Position numbers and translations under genes: made by a program
Origin: Erythrobacter sp. BLCC-B19
Lineage (GTDB): Bacteria; Pseudomonadota; Alphaproteobacteria; Sphingomonadales; Sphingomonadaceae
NCBI RefSeq assembly: GCF_028621955.1
Contig: NZ_CP117516.1
Span: 3,246,001 to 3,310,000 of the forward strand
Direction: 5' to 3'
DNA length: 64,000 nt
Notes under the pieces: model-generated
What the model was told of the DNA's origin: nothing
Database searches by the model: none
The model's input: only the letters and a program-made list of their open reading frames with translations
In this document: in pieces, positions 7,725-20,715 of the stretch
Layout: every line of letters begins with the position of its first letter
Position numbering within the stretch: the first letter of the stretch is position 1

Positions 7725-8960
7725 ATGAGCGAGACGCGAGTGAACTACGACCAGATCTTCGATTCCGCGATCGACCGTCTGCACGAGGAAGGCCGCTACC
7801 GCGTCTTCATCGACATCATGCGCAACAAGGGCGCCTATCCCAATGCGCGCTGCTTCCACGGTCACAACGGGCCCAAGCCGATCACGGTGTGGTGCTCGAA
7901 CGACTACCTCTGCATGGGCCAGCACGACAAGGTGATCGGCGCGATGGAAGCCGCGCTGCACGATGTCGGCGCGGGCAGCGGCGGCACCCGCAACATCGGC
8001 GGCAACACCCATCTGCACGTTGAACTTGAGGCTGAACTGGCCGACCTGCACGGCAAGGACGCCGCGCTGCTGTTTACCTCGGGATATGTCTCGAACGACG
8101 CGACGCTCTCGACGCTCGCCAAGCTGCTGCCGGGCTGCGTGATCTTCTCCGACGAGCTGAACCACGCCAGCATGATCGCCGGCATCCGCAATTCGGGCTG
8201 CGAGAAGAAGGTGTTCCGCCACAATGACGTGGCCCATCTCGAAGAACTGCTGGCGAGCGTCGACATCGACACCCCCAAGCTGATCGCCTTCGAAAGCGTC
8301 TATTCGATGGATGGTGACGTCGCCCCGATCCACGCGATCTGCGACCTCGCCGAGAAGTACAACGCCCTCACCTATATCGACGAGGTTCACGCCGTTGGGA
8401 TGTATGGCGCGCGTGGCGGCGGGATTTCAGAGCGGGATAATGCCGCGCACCGGATCGACATTATCGAAGGCACGCTGGGCAAGGCCTTCGGCGTGATGGG
8501 CGGCTATATCGCTGCCTCGGCCAAGGTGGTGGACTGCATCCGGAGCTATGCGCCCGGGTTCATCTTCACGACGTCGCTCTCGCCGGTGCTGGTCGCGGGC
8601 GTGCTCGCCTCGGTCAAGCACCTCAAGGAAAGCGCGGTCGAGCGCAATGCCCAGCAGCGCGCCGCCGCGATGCTGAAGCTGAAGTTTGCCGAAGCCGGCC
8701 TGCCGGTGATGGATTCGGTCACCCACATCGTGCCCCTGATGGTCGGCGATCCGGTGCGCGCCAAGAAGATCAGCGACATCCTGCTGGCCGAATACGGCGT
8801 CTATGTGCAGCCGATCAACTTCCCCACCGTGCCGCGCGGCACCGAGCGTCTGCGCTTCACGCCGGGGCCGCAGCACACCGATGCGATGATGGACGAGCTG
8901 ACCGCGGCGCTGGTCGAGATCTGGGACCGGCTCGAACTGGGGCTGGCCGAGGCTGCATAA
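7725..8960 (+). CDS. hemA: 5-aminolevulinate synthase
   Basis: 411 residues, a PLP enzyme condensing glycine and succinyl-CoA to 5-aminolevulinate, the C4 (Shemin) route to tetrapyrroles used by alphaproteobacteria. Typical segments are seen: [53 protein letters not shown] and the PLP lysine in [13 protein letters not shown]. The ATG at 7725 gives the family N-terminus [17 protein letters not shown]; an in-frame ATG 57 bases upstream would add an atypical basic extension. The gene stands alone on the plus strand. Confidence 0.97.
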   Translation: MSETRVNYDQIFDSAIDRLHEEGRYRVFIDIMRNKGAYPNARCFHGHNGPKPITVWCSNDYLCMGQHDKVIGAMEAALHDVGAGSGGTRNIGGNTHLHVELEAELADLHGKDAALLFTSGYVSNDATLSTLAKLLPGCVIFSDELNHASMIAGIRNSGCEKKVFRHNDVAHLEELLASVDIDTPKLIAFESVYSMDGDVAPIHAICDLAEKYNALTYIDEVHAVGMYGARGGGISERDNAAHRIDIIEGTLGKAFGVMGGYIAASAKVVDCIRSYAPGFIFTTSLSPVLVAGVLASVKHLKESAVERNAQQRAAAMLKLKFAEAGLPVMDSVTHIVPLMVGDPVRAKKISDILLAEYGVYVQPINFPTVPRGTERLRFTPGPQHTDAMMDELTAALVEIWDRLELGLAEAA

Positions 8961-9049
8961 AACGCAACACTAACCCCCCGATTCTGCGTTGCAATTCAGG
9001 TTTGCGCAGATAAGTATAACCGCGAGTAACGGTTTGAGGGGGCGCATCA

Positions 9050-10045
9050 ATGGTGAACCGGTTTCTGATGAGCGCGGGCCTCGCGCTCGCATTGGTTGCG
9101 TGCGGCGGCGGGGATAGCGGCGGATCGCCTCCCCCGACCGGTGGCGGTGGCGGCCCAACGCCCACCCCGACACCGACACCTACCCCCTCGCCGACCCCGA
9201 CGCCGACCTACCAGACGTTCGCGCAGCTGACCGGCACGCAGACATTCGGCACCACCTGCGGAGGCACGGTTACGGATTCACCTCCAACGCGCGCGGTTGG
9301 CGGTATGCCGCTGGGGCAAGGCTTGCGGATCGTCTCCGACCGTAGCCAGCCATCTTACGAGATCTCCAGCAATGGCAACATCGTGGGTACCTTCACGAGC
9401 ACATTCACCCAGGCCGAGCGCGACACCACACGGACGGGCGAAGCCTATGTGAAGGTTCTTCCGAGCGGCTTTACCGAACGCCTCTCGATCATCACCCCCA
9501 GCCAGAATGGTACTTCACTCGAATACGTCCGGGTCGCGCAGATCATCGCGCAGCCCTTCGTCGGATCGACTAACCTGCTCTGCGCTTTCGGCATCCCCAC
9601 CATCGTCACCGATCGCCCCGCCGCCACCGTCACCTATGCAGGCCTGGCGTTCTTTGGCACCGCCACGGTTACGCTCAACTTCGGTTCGGGTGCCTCAACC
9701 AACTATGTGGTATCAAGTTCCGTCATCACGATGACCGCCAATCCGGCCAATGGTCAGGTTAACTTCTCCCTCGACCTCAAGGGGCGCGAAATCAGCGCGG
9801 CGGGCACTTCGACGACCGTGACCGATCTTGGCGTATTCACTGGGACCGCGACCCTCGACGGCACAACGCCGAGCTTTACCGATATCTTGGTGAATTCCAG
9901 CAACACCGTTTCGGGCACTTTCGGCGGCGGCTTCTTTGGCCCGCAAGGCGGCACGGCTGCGGTGTCGGCGAGTATTCAGACCCGTCGCGCGGACAACTCC
10001 GATCTCAGGCTCGGCGCACTGTTCATTTTGCGCCCGCAAAGCTGA
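9050..10045 (+). CDS. Transferrin-binding-protein-B-like surface lipoprotein
   Basis: 331 residues. A lipoprotein signal peptide ends in the lipobox LVAC with Cys18. It is followed by a Gly-rich stretch and a Pro-Thr repeat linker (PTPTPTPTPSPTPTPT) that would hold the domain away from the membrane. The C-terminal part has beta-barrel-like repeats and the segment VSGTFGGGFFGPQGGTA, resembling the 'GxFyGpxaxExgG' end of TbpB-like domains, though with Thr/Ala where the usual Glu lies. No receptor or Slam translocator gene is adjacent. Role in iron or other ligand capture is inference. Confidence 0.65.
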   Translation: MVNRFLMSAGLALALVACGGGDSGGSPPPTGGGGGPTPTPTPTPTPSPTPTPTYQTFAQLTGTQTFGTTCGGTVTDSPPTRAVGGMPLGQGLRIVSDRSQPSYEISSNGNIVGTFTSTFTQAERDTTRTGEAYVKVLPSGFTERLSIITPSQNGTSLEYVRVAQIIAQPFVGSTNLLCAFGIPTIVTDRPAATVTYAGLAFFGTATVTLNFGSGASTNYVVSSSVITMTANPANGQVNFSLDLKGREISAAGTSTTVTDLGVFTGTATLDGTTPSFTDILVNSSNTVSGTFGGGFFGPQGGTAAVSASIQTRRADNSDLRLGALFILRPQS

Positions 10046-10114
10046 TCCCACCCGCTTCCCATGCCCTCGCCATTGCGCTAGCCGCTGAAGCCAGTTGCAA
10101 GGGAGAGACCGAAA

Positions 10115-10807
10115 ATGGGCGGCACGCCTGACCAGACTTACGCCGAGGTGGTGCTCGGGCGGCGCAGCATCCGCGGATACCTCGATAAGCCCGTGCCGCG
10201 CGCGCTGATCGAGGAAATCCTGACGATGGCAATGCGCTCGCCCTCGTCGATGAACACCCAGCCCTATCACTTCCACGTCATCACCGGCGAGCCGCTCGAC
10301 CGCATCCGCAAGGGCAACACAGTACGCATCCTCGCCGGCGAGCCAGACAGCCGCGAGTTCCGCAAGGGCCACCCTTTTCAGGGCGTCCACCGCGACCGGC
10401 AGGTGGGGTGCGCGATCCAGCTGTTCGAAGCCATGGGCATCGCCCGCGACGACAAGGCAGCGCGGCAGGACTGGGTGCTGCGCGGCTTCCGCCAGTTCGA
10501 CGCGCCGGTCTGCGTGATCGTCACCTATGACAAGGAACTCGCCGATGCCGACGACACCGTGTTCGATTGCGGCGCGGTGACGACCGCGCTGGTCAATGCG
10601 GCCTGGAGCAAGGGGCTGGGCTGCGTGATCAACTCGCAAGGGATCATGCAATCCCCGGTGGTGCGCGAACACGCCGGGATTCCGGACGATCAGGTGATCA
10701 TGAAGGCGGTCGCGCTGGGCTGGCCCGATCCGGACTTTCCGGCGAACCCGGTAAAGATCACCCGCCGGAGTGTCGATGAGGCGGCGCGCTTCGTCGGGTT
10801 TGATTGA
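10115..10807 (+). CDS. Nitroreductase family protein
   Basis: 230 residues, FMN-dependent oxidoreductase of the nitroreductase fold. The N-terminus RRSIRGYLDKPVPR followed by MAMRSPSSMNTQPYHFHVI is the FMN-phosphate binding pattern, and the C-terminal part has GCVINSQGI and ALGWPDPDFPANP as in NfnB-like enzymes. A ribosome-binding site (GGGAGAG) precedes the ATG. The stop overlaps the leader of the next gene, which starts 12 bases later. The physiological substrate cannot be told from sequence. Confidence 0.9.
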   Translation: MGGTPDQTYAEVVLGRRSIRGYLDKPVPRALIEEILTMAMRSPSSMNTQPYHFHVITGEPLDRIRKGNTVRILAGEPDSREFRKGHPFQGVHRDRQVGCAIQLFEAMGIARDDKAARQDWVLRGFRQFDAPVCVIVTYDKELADADDTVFDCGAVTTALVNAAWSKGLGCVINSQGIMQSPVVREHAGIPDDQVIMKAVALGWPDPDFPANPVKITRRSVDEAARFVGFD

Positions 10808-10818
10808 GGAAGAATATC

Positions 10819-11307
10819 ATGGGCCGCCGCATCACCAGACATTGGGGATTGAAGGCCAGTCGGCAGGCGCTGGCGGCAGGATTGGCGCTTTTCGCGGCAG
10901 CGGGTGGATTCGCCCAGGCGCGTGAGTCATCGGCCGAGCAGCAATCCGCCGATGCACCGGCATCCAAGGCGCGCGACCCGGTGCCCAAGGACATCACCGT
11001 GTGGGCAGGCCAGATCCAGCAAAACTACCCGAAAGGCGTGCTGAATGCCGGGCAGCAGGCCACCGTCATGGTGCGCGCGACAGTCGATCCGGCGGGCAAG
11101 GTCACGGATTGCGCCATCGTAACGTCCAGCGGATTCACCGTGCTCGATCATGCCGCCTGCGACGCGATGCGGCGCTTTGCCCTGTTTTCGCCTGCCCTCG
11201 ACGAGGCAGGCAAGCCGACCACGGGCACCTGGGCGACGAGGATCACCTACAAGGACAGCAGGCCCCAGCCAATCGACCCGGCCAGCCCATCCCCCACGAC
11301 GGTCTGA
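10819..11307 (+). CDS. Exported TonB C-terminal-domain protein
   Basis: 162 residues. The N-terminus has a basic region followed by a hydrophobic segment (LAAGLALFAAAGGFAQA) that looks like a cleavable signal peptide. The rest is a TonB-C-like domain: YPKGVLNAGQQATVMVRATV, GKVTDCAIVTSSG and a helix with FALFSPALDEAGKP. It lacks the proline-rich spacer of a true TonB, so it is more likely a periplasmic relative than an energy transducer. The ATG at 10819 is preferred because GAGGAA lies about 8 bases upstream. Confidence 0.8.
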   Translation: MGRRITRHWGLKASRQALAAGLALFAAAGGFAQARESSAEQQSADAPASKARDPVPKDITVWAGQIQQNYPKGVLNAGQQATVMVRATVDPAGKVTDCAIVTSSGFTVLDHAACDAMRRFALFSPALDEAGKPTTGTWATRITYKDSRPQPIDPASPSPTTV

Positions 11308-11317
11308 ACCGGACCAG

Positions 11318-11641
11318 TTACCCCCCGCGCGGCCCCCACAGGATCAGCGCCGCGCCCGCAAGGCACACCGCCCCGCCGATCACATCCCAGCGATCAGGCC
11401 GCGCGCCCTCGACCGCCCACATCCAGCCAAGGCTCGCGGTGATGTAGACCCCGCCATAGGCCGCAAAGGCACGCCCTGCGAAGGCGGAGTCGATGCGGGT
11501 GAGGAGGAACGCGAACAGCGCAAGACTCAGCGCGCCGGGCACCAGCCACAGCGCCGACTTGTCGGCCCTTGCCCACGTCCAGAAGGCAAAGCACCCCGCG
11601 ATCTCGGCAAGGGCGGCAAGGGCAAACAGACCAATGGTCAG
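11318..11641 (-). CDS. UPF0060 (YnfA) family small membrane protein, apparent CTG start
   Basis: The open frame encodes a 107-residue four-helix membrane protein with the UPF0060 pattern: [18 protein letters not shown] near the N-terminus, [18 protein letters not shown] in the middle and [20 protein letters not shown] at the end. The usual family length is about 107-110 residues. To reach it here, translation must begin at CTG 11641, whose last two bases belong to the gltD stop (CTGA). No ATG, GTG or TTG lies in frame nearby. The gene is probably translationally coupled to gltD. Function is unknown, although small-multidrug-resistance-like transport has been proposed for the family. Confidence 0.8.
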   Translation of the reverse strand: MTIGLFALAALAEIAGCFAFWTWARADKSALWLVPGALSLALFAFLLTRIDSAFAGRAFAAYGGVYITASLGWMWAVEGARPDRWDVIGGAVCLAGAALILWGPRGG

Positions 11642-13074
11642 CGCGGCAGCTCCGATACCCCCATCAGCGCTTCGTCCACCGCCCGCGCGGCCTGACGGCC
11701 TTCGCGGATCGCCCAGACGACGAGGCTCTGCCCGCGCCGCATATCGCCGCAGGCGAACACATTCGGCTCGCTGGTGGCATAGCCCTGCGTGTCCGCCGCG
11801 ACATTGCCGCGCGCATCGAGCGTGACGCCTGCCTGTTCGAGCAGCCCGGCCTTCTTCGGCCCGACAAAGCCCATGGCGAGCAGGATCAGATCGGCGGGGA
11901 TGGTGAACTCGCTGCCCGCGATTTCCTGCATCTGCCGGTCTTTCCACTCGACCCGCACACATTCGAGCCCGGTGACCTTCTCGCCATCGCCGATCACGCG
12001 CTTGGCGAGCACCGCCCAATCACGCTCCACGCCTTCCTGGTGGCTGGAGGAGGTGCGCAGCTTCATCGGCCAATCGGGCCAGGTCAGCGCCTTGTCTTCC
12101 TTTTCGGGCGGCTTGGGCATGATTTCGAGCTGGGTAACGCTCAGCGCGCCCTGCCGGTTCGAAGTGCCCACGCAGTCCGATCCGGTGTCGCCGCCGCCGA
12201 GCACCACAACGTGCTTGCCGGTCGCGGTGAGGCTGCCGCGCGGGGCGGCGCGCAGTTCATCGTCACCCGCGACGCGCTTGTTCTGCTGGGTGAGGAACTC
12301 CATCGCGAGCCGCACGCCGGGCATTTCAGCGCCGGGGATCTGAAGCGAGCGCGCATCTTCCGCGCCGCCTGCCAGCACCACCGCATCGAAATTCTCCTTG
12401 AGGCTGGCGAAGGAGATGTCGACGCCGACTTCCTTGGAGGTTTTGAACGTCACCCCTTCCGCTTCCATCTGCACGCAGCGGCGGTTGATGAGGTGCTTTT
12501 CCATCTTGAAGTCGGGAATGCCGTAGCGCAGCAGGCCGCCGACGCGGTCGCTTTTCTCGAACACCGTCACCGAGTGGCCCGCCCGTGCCAACTGCTGCGC
12601 GCAGGCGAGACCTGCAGGGCCGGAGCCGACGATGGCGACCGACTTGCCGGTCTTGGTCGCGGGCACCTGCGGCGTGATCCAGCCTTCCTTCCACCCGCGG
12701 TCGACGATCGCGCATTCGATCGACTTGATCGTGACCGGCTGGTCGATGATGTTGAGCGTGCACGCCGCCTCGCACGGCGCGGGGCAGATGCGTCCGGTGA
12801 ACTCAGGGAAGTTGTTGGTGGAATGGAGGTTGGCGAGCGCGCGCTTCCAGTCCGCCTCGTAGACGAGGTGGTTCCAGTCCGGGATCATGTTGTTCACCGG
12901 ACAGCCGTTGTGGCAGTAGGGAATGCCGCAATTCATGCAGCGCGAGGCCTGCCCCGTCAGCGTCGCATCATCCGGCTGGATGACGAATTCGCGGTAATTC
13001 TTCAGGCGCTCTTTCGGGTCGAGATAATCCCGCTCGCGGCGATCCAGCTCGAGAAATCCGGTTTCCTTGCCCAC
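11638..13074 (-). CDS. gltD: Glutamate synthase small subunit
   Basis: 478 residues. The beta subunit of NADPH-GOGAT passes electrons from NADPH through FAD to the large subunit. The N-terminal iron-sulfur region shows [14 protein letters not shown] and CPAPCEAAC. The FAD fold follows ([18 protein letters not shown]), and the NADPH fold has [16 protein letters not shown]. The C-terminus has the usual [18 protein letters not shown]. It lies downstream of gltB on the same strand, separated by about 150 bases that hold an inverted-repeat element. Confidence 0.97.
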   Translation of the reverse strand: MGKETGFLELDRRERDYLDPKERLKNYREFVIQPDDATLTGQASRCMNCGIPYCHNGCPVNNMIPDWNHLVYEADWKRALANLHSTNNFPEFTGRICPAPCEAACTLNIIDQPVTIKSIECAIVDRGWKEGWITPQVPATKTGKSVAIVGSGPAGLACAQQLARAGHSVTVFEKSDRVGGLLRYGIPDFKMEKHLINRRCVQMEAEGVTFKTSKEVGVDISFASLKENFDAVVLAGGAEDARSLQIPGAEMPGVRLAMEFLTQQNKRVAGDDELRAAPRGSLTATGKHVVVLGGGDTGSDCVGTSNRQGALSVTQLEIMPKPPEKEDKALTWPDWPMKLRTSSSHQEGVERDWAVLAKRVIGDGEKVTGLECVRVEWKDRQMQEIAGSEFTIPADLILLAMGFVGPKKAGLLEQAGVTLDARGNVAADTQGYATSEPNVFACGDMRRGQSLVVWAIREGRQAARAVDEALMGVSELPR

Positions 13075-13095
13075 TGCTTTCTACCTTCAATCAAA

Positions 13096-13211
13096 TCGTC
13101 ATTGCGAGGAGCCGCAGGCCCAAAACTATCGGGGGCGGCAATCCATGACCCGTTATTCTCAACTCATGCCCCCGGTCGATGGATTGCTTCGCCTTCGGCT
13201 CGCAATGACGA
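13096..13211. repeat. Inverted-repeat element between gltB and gltD
   Basis: The arms read TCGTCATTGCGAGGAGCCG (13096 on) and CGGCTCGCAATGACGA (ending 13211), with GCAATCCATG and GATGGATTGC as inner complementary blocks. The type 'cgtcattgcgagg...cctcgcaatgacg' is known as a dispersed palindromic element in alphaproteobacteria. It contains no coding frame and would form a long hairpin in the gltBD transcript. Confidence 0.85.
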
Positions 13212-13223
13212 GGGACAGCCTGT

Positions 13224-17864
<4,641 letters not shown>

Positions 17865-18145
17865 GGCGTTAGTCCGATCTGTCAGATGCCGACAGGCGCG
17901 AACCTGTGCTCGCATGATCACTCATGCGCAGGAACACGCCTCTTGGCAGGTCACGCGGAGCGGCTCTGCCCTGTGCAGATCAGCGCCAACCCCGTTTTCG
18001 GCCCCCTCATGCCGACAGGAAGCGGGTTTGGCAAGGGCTCCGCGCGAAGGAATATTTCTCGCAGACCTATTCAAACTATCGTTAGATTGCGCATGATGCA
18101 CGCGCCGCCACGGTTGGTTGCAGCTTTTGCGCCCTCATGCGCGCG
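17865..18145. other. Intergenic region upstream of gltB
   Basis: 281 bases between the gltB start and the stop of the membrane protein gene, both on the minus strand. The part nearest 18060-18100 is AT-richer than its surroundings and would be the likely place for the gltB promoter, but I could not identify convincing -35 and -10 boxes. No conserved gene is seen. Confidence 0.5.
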
Positions 18146-19141
18146 TCAGATAGCGCCGCGGGTGCCGGTGCGACCCGCTTGCAGCTGGGCAAGTGCCGCC
18201 CGCAGCGGGTCGCTCGCGGGAGCGGCGGGATCATTGCCGCTCAGGGCGGCGAGCGCCTTCAGCGCTTCGGCCAGCGCCGCTTCCCGCGCCGCGAGTTCCG
18301 CAGACGACAGCGCGCGCACCTGCGGATTGACACGGTGTTCGTGGAGCGCCCCTGCAAAGCGTTCGACCATCTGCGGCAGGCTCAGCTCGCTCGGCGGCAC
18401 AGCGCGCAGGCGGGCGAGCGCTGCGGTGCCGGGCAGCGGCACGGGGGCTGAGGCCGGCACCGACGGCGTGGGGCGCAGCGCGGTAACAGGCGCATGGGCC
18501 GCAACCGGCGCGGGCGCAGTCTCGGGCTCAGGCTCGGGCGCGATCTCCGGCTGTTCCTCGACCCACACCGCATTGCGACCGGGCAGGACAGCGAATTCGG
18601 TCAGATCGAGCGCGCGCGGCGCGGACTGATCGGGGGCGGAAACAGGCGCAGCCGCGGGTTCCGGCTCCGGCTCTGGCTCAGGTGCAGCGCGCACATCAAG
18701 ATCGGCTTCGCGCCAGGCGGGCGTGGCAAAGGGCATCGGATCGATCGGATCATCGAGACTGCGCGTGCCGAGATCCAACGCCGGGTCGATCGGTCGCAGG
18801 CCGCGCATCGCGGCCTTGGCCACCACCGGCACAGTGTCCCGACGCCGGGCGCGGCGGGTCGCCGCTGCGGCCATCAGAAAGACAAACGAGCCGAGCACGA
18901 GCGCAGCCATGCCCGCCAGCACGGGTTGCAACGGCACGGCGGCGCCGACCGGGATGCGCTGTTCGATCAGCGCGATCAGCGTGGGCGGCAGAACCAGCAC
19001 CACGAGCCCGCCCAGCATCGCGCCCCACAGCCCCAGCAGCGGCGTAAAGGCGCCGTGCGCTACGAGCGATGGCTTTGGCGCTTTGCGCGGCCTCTGGCGC
19101 TTGCGTGGTTCGGACTGGTCGTTTTGCCGACGCGCTTTCAT
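18146..19141 (-). CDS. Hypothetical membrane protein with Pro/Glu-rich cytoplasmic or periplasmic tail
   Basis: 331 residues. A strongly basic N-terminus (KARRQNDQSEPRKRQRPRK) precedes two hydrophobic helices at about residues 35-60 and 72-93, which suggests an inner-membrane hairpin. The remainder is low-complexity, with EPEPEPEPAAAP and similar stretches, and ends in a predicted alpha-helical region (ELAAREAALAEALKALAAL). No enzymatic motif is visible. It starts seven bases after the stop of the exosortase-associated glycosyltransferase and is likely co-transcribed, so a role in envelope polysaccharide production is possible but unproven. Confidence 0.65.
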   Translation of the reverse strand: MKARRQNDQSEPRKRQRPRKAPKPSLVAHGAFTPLLGLWGAMLGGLVVLVLPPTLIALIEQRIPVGAAVPLQPVLAGMAALVLGSFVFLMAAAATRRARRRDTVPVVAKAAMRGLRPIDPALDLGTRSLDDPIDPMPFATPAWREADLDVRAAPEPEPEPEPAAAPVSAPDQSAPRALDLTEFAVLPGRNAVWVEEQPEIAPEPEPETAPAPVAAHAPVTALRPTPSVPASAPVPLPGTAALARLRAVPPSELSLPQMVERFAGALHEHRVNPQVRALSSAELAAREAALAEALKALAALSGNDPAAPASDPLRAALAQLQAGRTGTRGAI

Positions 19142-19148
19142 GCGTAAC

Positions 19149-20402
19149 TCATCCTGACGTGGCGGCCTTGCGCCCCGCAGCGCCGCTCTCGCTCTGCGCT
19201 ATCAAGAGATGGTAAACAGACAGATAATCGCGCGCATTGGTGGCCCAGTCGTGGCGGGTGCGGACATGGGTGACGGCGCGGTCCTTCATCGCCTCCCAAT
19301 CGCCCCGATTGTCGAGCAAACGCGCGAGCGCTGCGGCGCAGGCGGCGGGATCGTCGGGGGCGAACAGGGTGCCGGTCACCCCATCCTCGATCAGCTCGCG
19401 GTGCCCGCCGACAGAAGAGGCAGCGACCAGACGGCGCTGCGCCATCGCCTCCAGCGGCTTCAAGGGCGTGACGAGATCGGTCAACCGCTGGCTCTTGCGC
19501 GGATAGGCGAGCACGTCGACCAGTGAGTAATAGCGCTCGACCTCGGTATGGGGCACGCGGCCGGTGAAGATCACGGCTTCGGGCTCGGGCAGCGCGGCGG
19601 CAGCGACGCGCCAGCTGTCCGCCATCGGCCCGGCGCCCACCAGCAGCAGCCGCGCCTCGGGGTGTGACTGGCGCAGGATCGGCATGGCTGCGATCAGATC
19701 ATCGACGCCCTCATAGGCATAGAAGCTGCCGATATAGCCGATCACCGGAGCGCCCGGCGCAATGCCCAGCGCGTCGGCCAGTGCCTCGTCCCGCGCCACC
19801 GGCTCGCCGAACAGGTCGAGATCGACCCCGTTGCGCATGACATGGATGCGCTCGGCTGGGATACCGCGCGCTGCGAGATCCTGCCTCAGCCCGTCGCAGA
19901 TCGCAAACAGCGCGTCGGCGGCCTTGGCCACCCGCGTTTCGAGCGCGCGGGTCAGGCGGTATTTCAGATTGCCTTGCGTGCCGGTGAGATTGCCGACCGC
20001 GGCATCCTCCCAGAAGGCGCGGATCTCATAGACGAAGGGCACGCCCAGCGCCCGCGCGGCACGCTCTGCCGCCGCGCCGCACAGGGCGGGCGAATGGGCG
20101 TGGATGATGTCGGGCCGCCATTCATCGGCGAGCGCCAGGATCGACGCGGTCAGCGCCTCGATCTCGCCCAGCTCGCGCAAAGGCGGCGGGCCGGACGGCG
20201 TGCCGGGGGTGCGGTGGAAGGTGAGGCCATCGGCGGCCTCGGGCGAGGGGCCGCCAGGCGCTTCGAGATTGTGGCGCTGCCCGGTGATCCCGCGCACCTC
20301 AAGCCCGTGGCACTCCTGCGCTTTCAGGATCGCGCGGGTGCGAAAGGTGTAGCCCGAATGGAGCGGCAGCGAGTGGTCGAGAACGTGGAGGACGCGGGTC
20401 AT
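19149..20402 (-). CDS. Exosortase-A-associated family 4-type glycosyltransferase
   Basis: 417 residues, GT-B fold. The N-terminus RVLHVLDHSLPLHSGYTFR is characteristic of the PEP-CTERM/exosortase-A-associated glycosyltransferase family (Daro_2409 type, TIGR04063). The donor-binding half shows PVIGYIGSFYAYEGVDDLI, LLLVGAGP and the E-x7-E region with YPRKSQRLTDLVTPLKPLE. It would transfer a sugar during exopolysaccharide assembly on the cytoplasmic face. It is divergent from the ligase gene at 20715, which belongs to the same association group. No exosortase gene lies within the window. Confidence 0.85.
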   Translation of the reverse strand: MTRVLHVLDHSLPLHSGYTFRTRAILKAQECHGLEVRGITGQRHNLEAPGGPSPEAADGLTFHRTPGTPSGPPPLRELGEIEALTASILALADEWRPDIIHAHSPALCGAAAERAARALGVPFVYEIRAFWEDAAVGNLTGTQGNLKYRLTRALETRVAKAADALFAICDGLRQDLAARGIPAERIHVMRNGVDLDLFGEPVARDEALADALGIAPGAPVIGYIGSFYAYEGVDDLIAAMPILRQSHPEARLLLVGAGPMADSWRVAAAALPEPEAVIFTGRVPHTEVERYYSLVDVLAYPRKSQRLTDLVTPLKPLEAMAQRRLVAASSVGGHRELIEDGVTGTLFAPDDPAACAAALARLLDNRGDWEAMKDRAVTHVRTRHDWATNARDYLSVYHLLIAQSESGAAGRKAATSG

Positions 20403-20493
20403 GGCCCGACGCTCTATCGCAGGCGTGCTTAACGCCGCGTCAACTCAGGGCGCGTAAACGAGGCAGCCAAACCGGCCCGAAAGCCCCTGACTG

Positions 20494-20715
20494 ATGATCG
20501 ATTACTTCGCGCTCGCCCTTGGACATGGCCTGCTGGCCATTGCCTTGCTGCGCCTGATGCTGCGCGAGGGGCTCGACCGCGATCCGCTGATCGAGCAGAT
20601 CAAGTCCGAGACCGATGGCAACCGCGAGGCAGTGAGCATTGCCGGACGCAACGCCGCGCGGCGGGCGCGCACCGGCCGGGGCGCCGAGGCCGGGCCTGAC
20701 GAGCCTGCCCGCTGA
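20494..20715 (+). CDS. Small membrane protein preceding O-glycosylation ligase
   Basis: 73 residues with one N-terminal membrane segment (FALALGHGLLAIALLRLML) and a charged, Arg-rich C-terminal tail. Its TGA stop overlaps the ATG of the ligase gene by one base, indicating translational coupling. Codon use is like that of its neighbours. I do not recognise a family; the context suggests a small accessory of the exopolysaccharide ligase. Confidence 0.6.
   Translation: MIDYFALALGHGLLAIALLRLMLREGLDRDPLIEQIKSETDGNREAVSIAGRNAARRARTGRGAEAGPDEPAR

Noticed and set aside
9155..9211. Tandem CCGACACC-like repeats that could be taken for a repeat array
   Set aside because: They encode an in-frame Pro-Thr linker of a lipoprotein; units are irregular, with no spacers, so not CRISPR.
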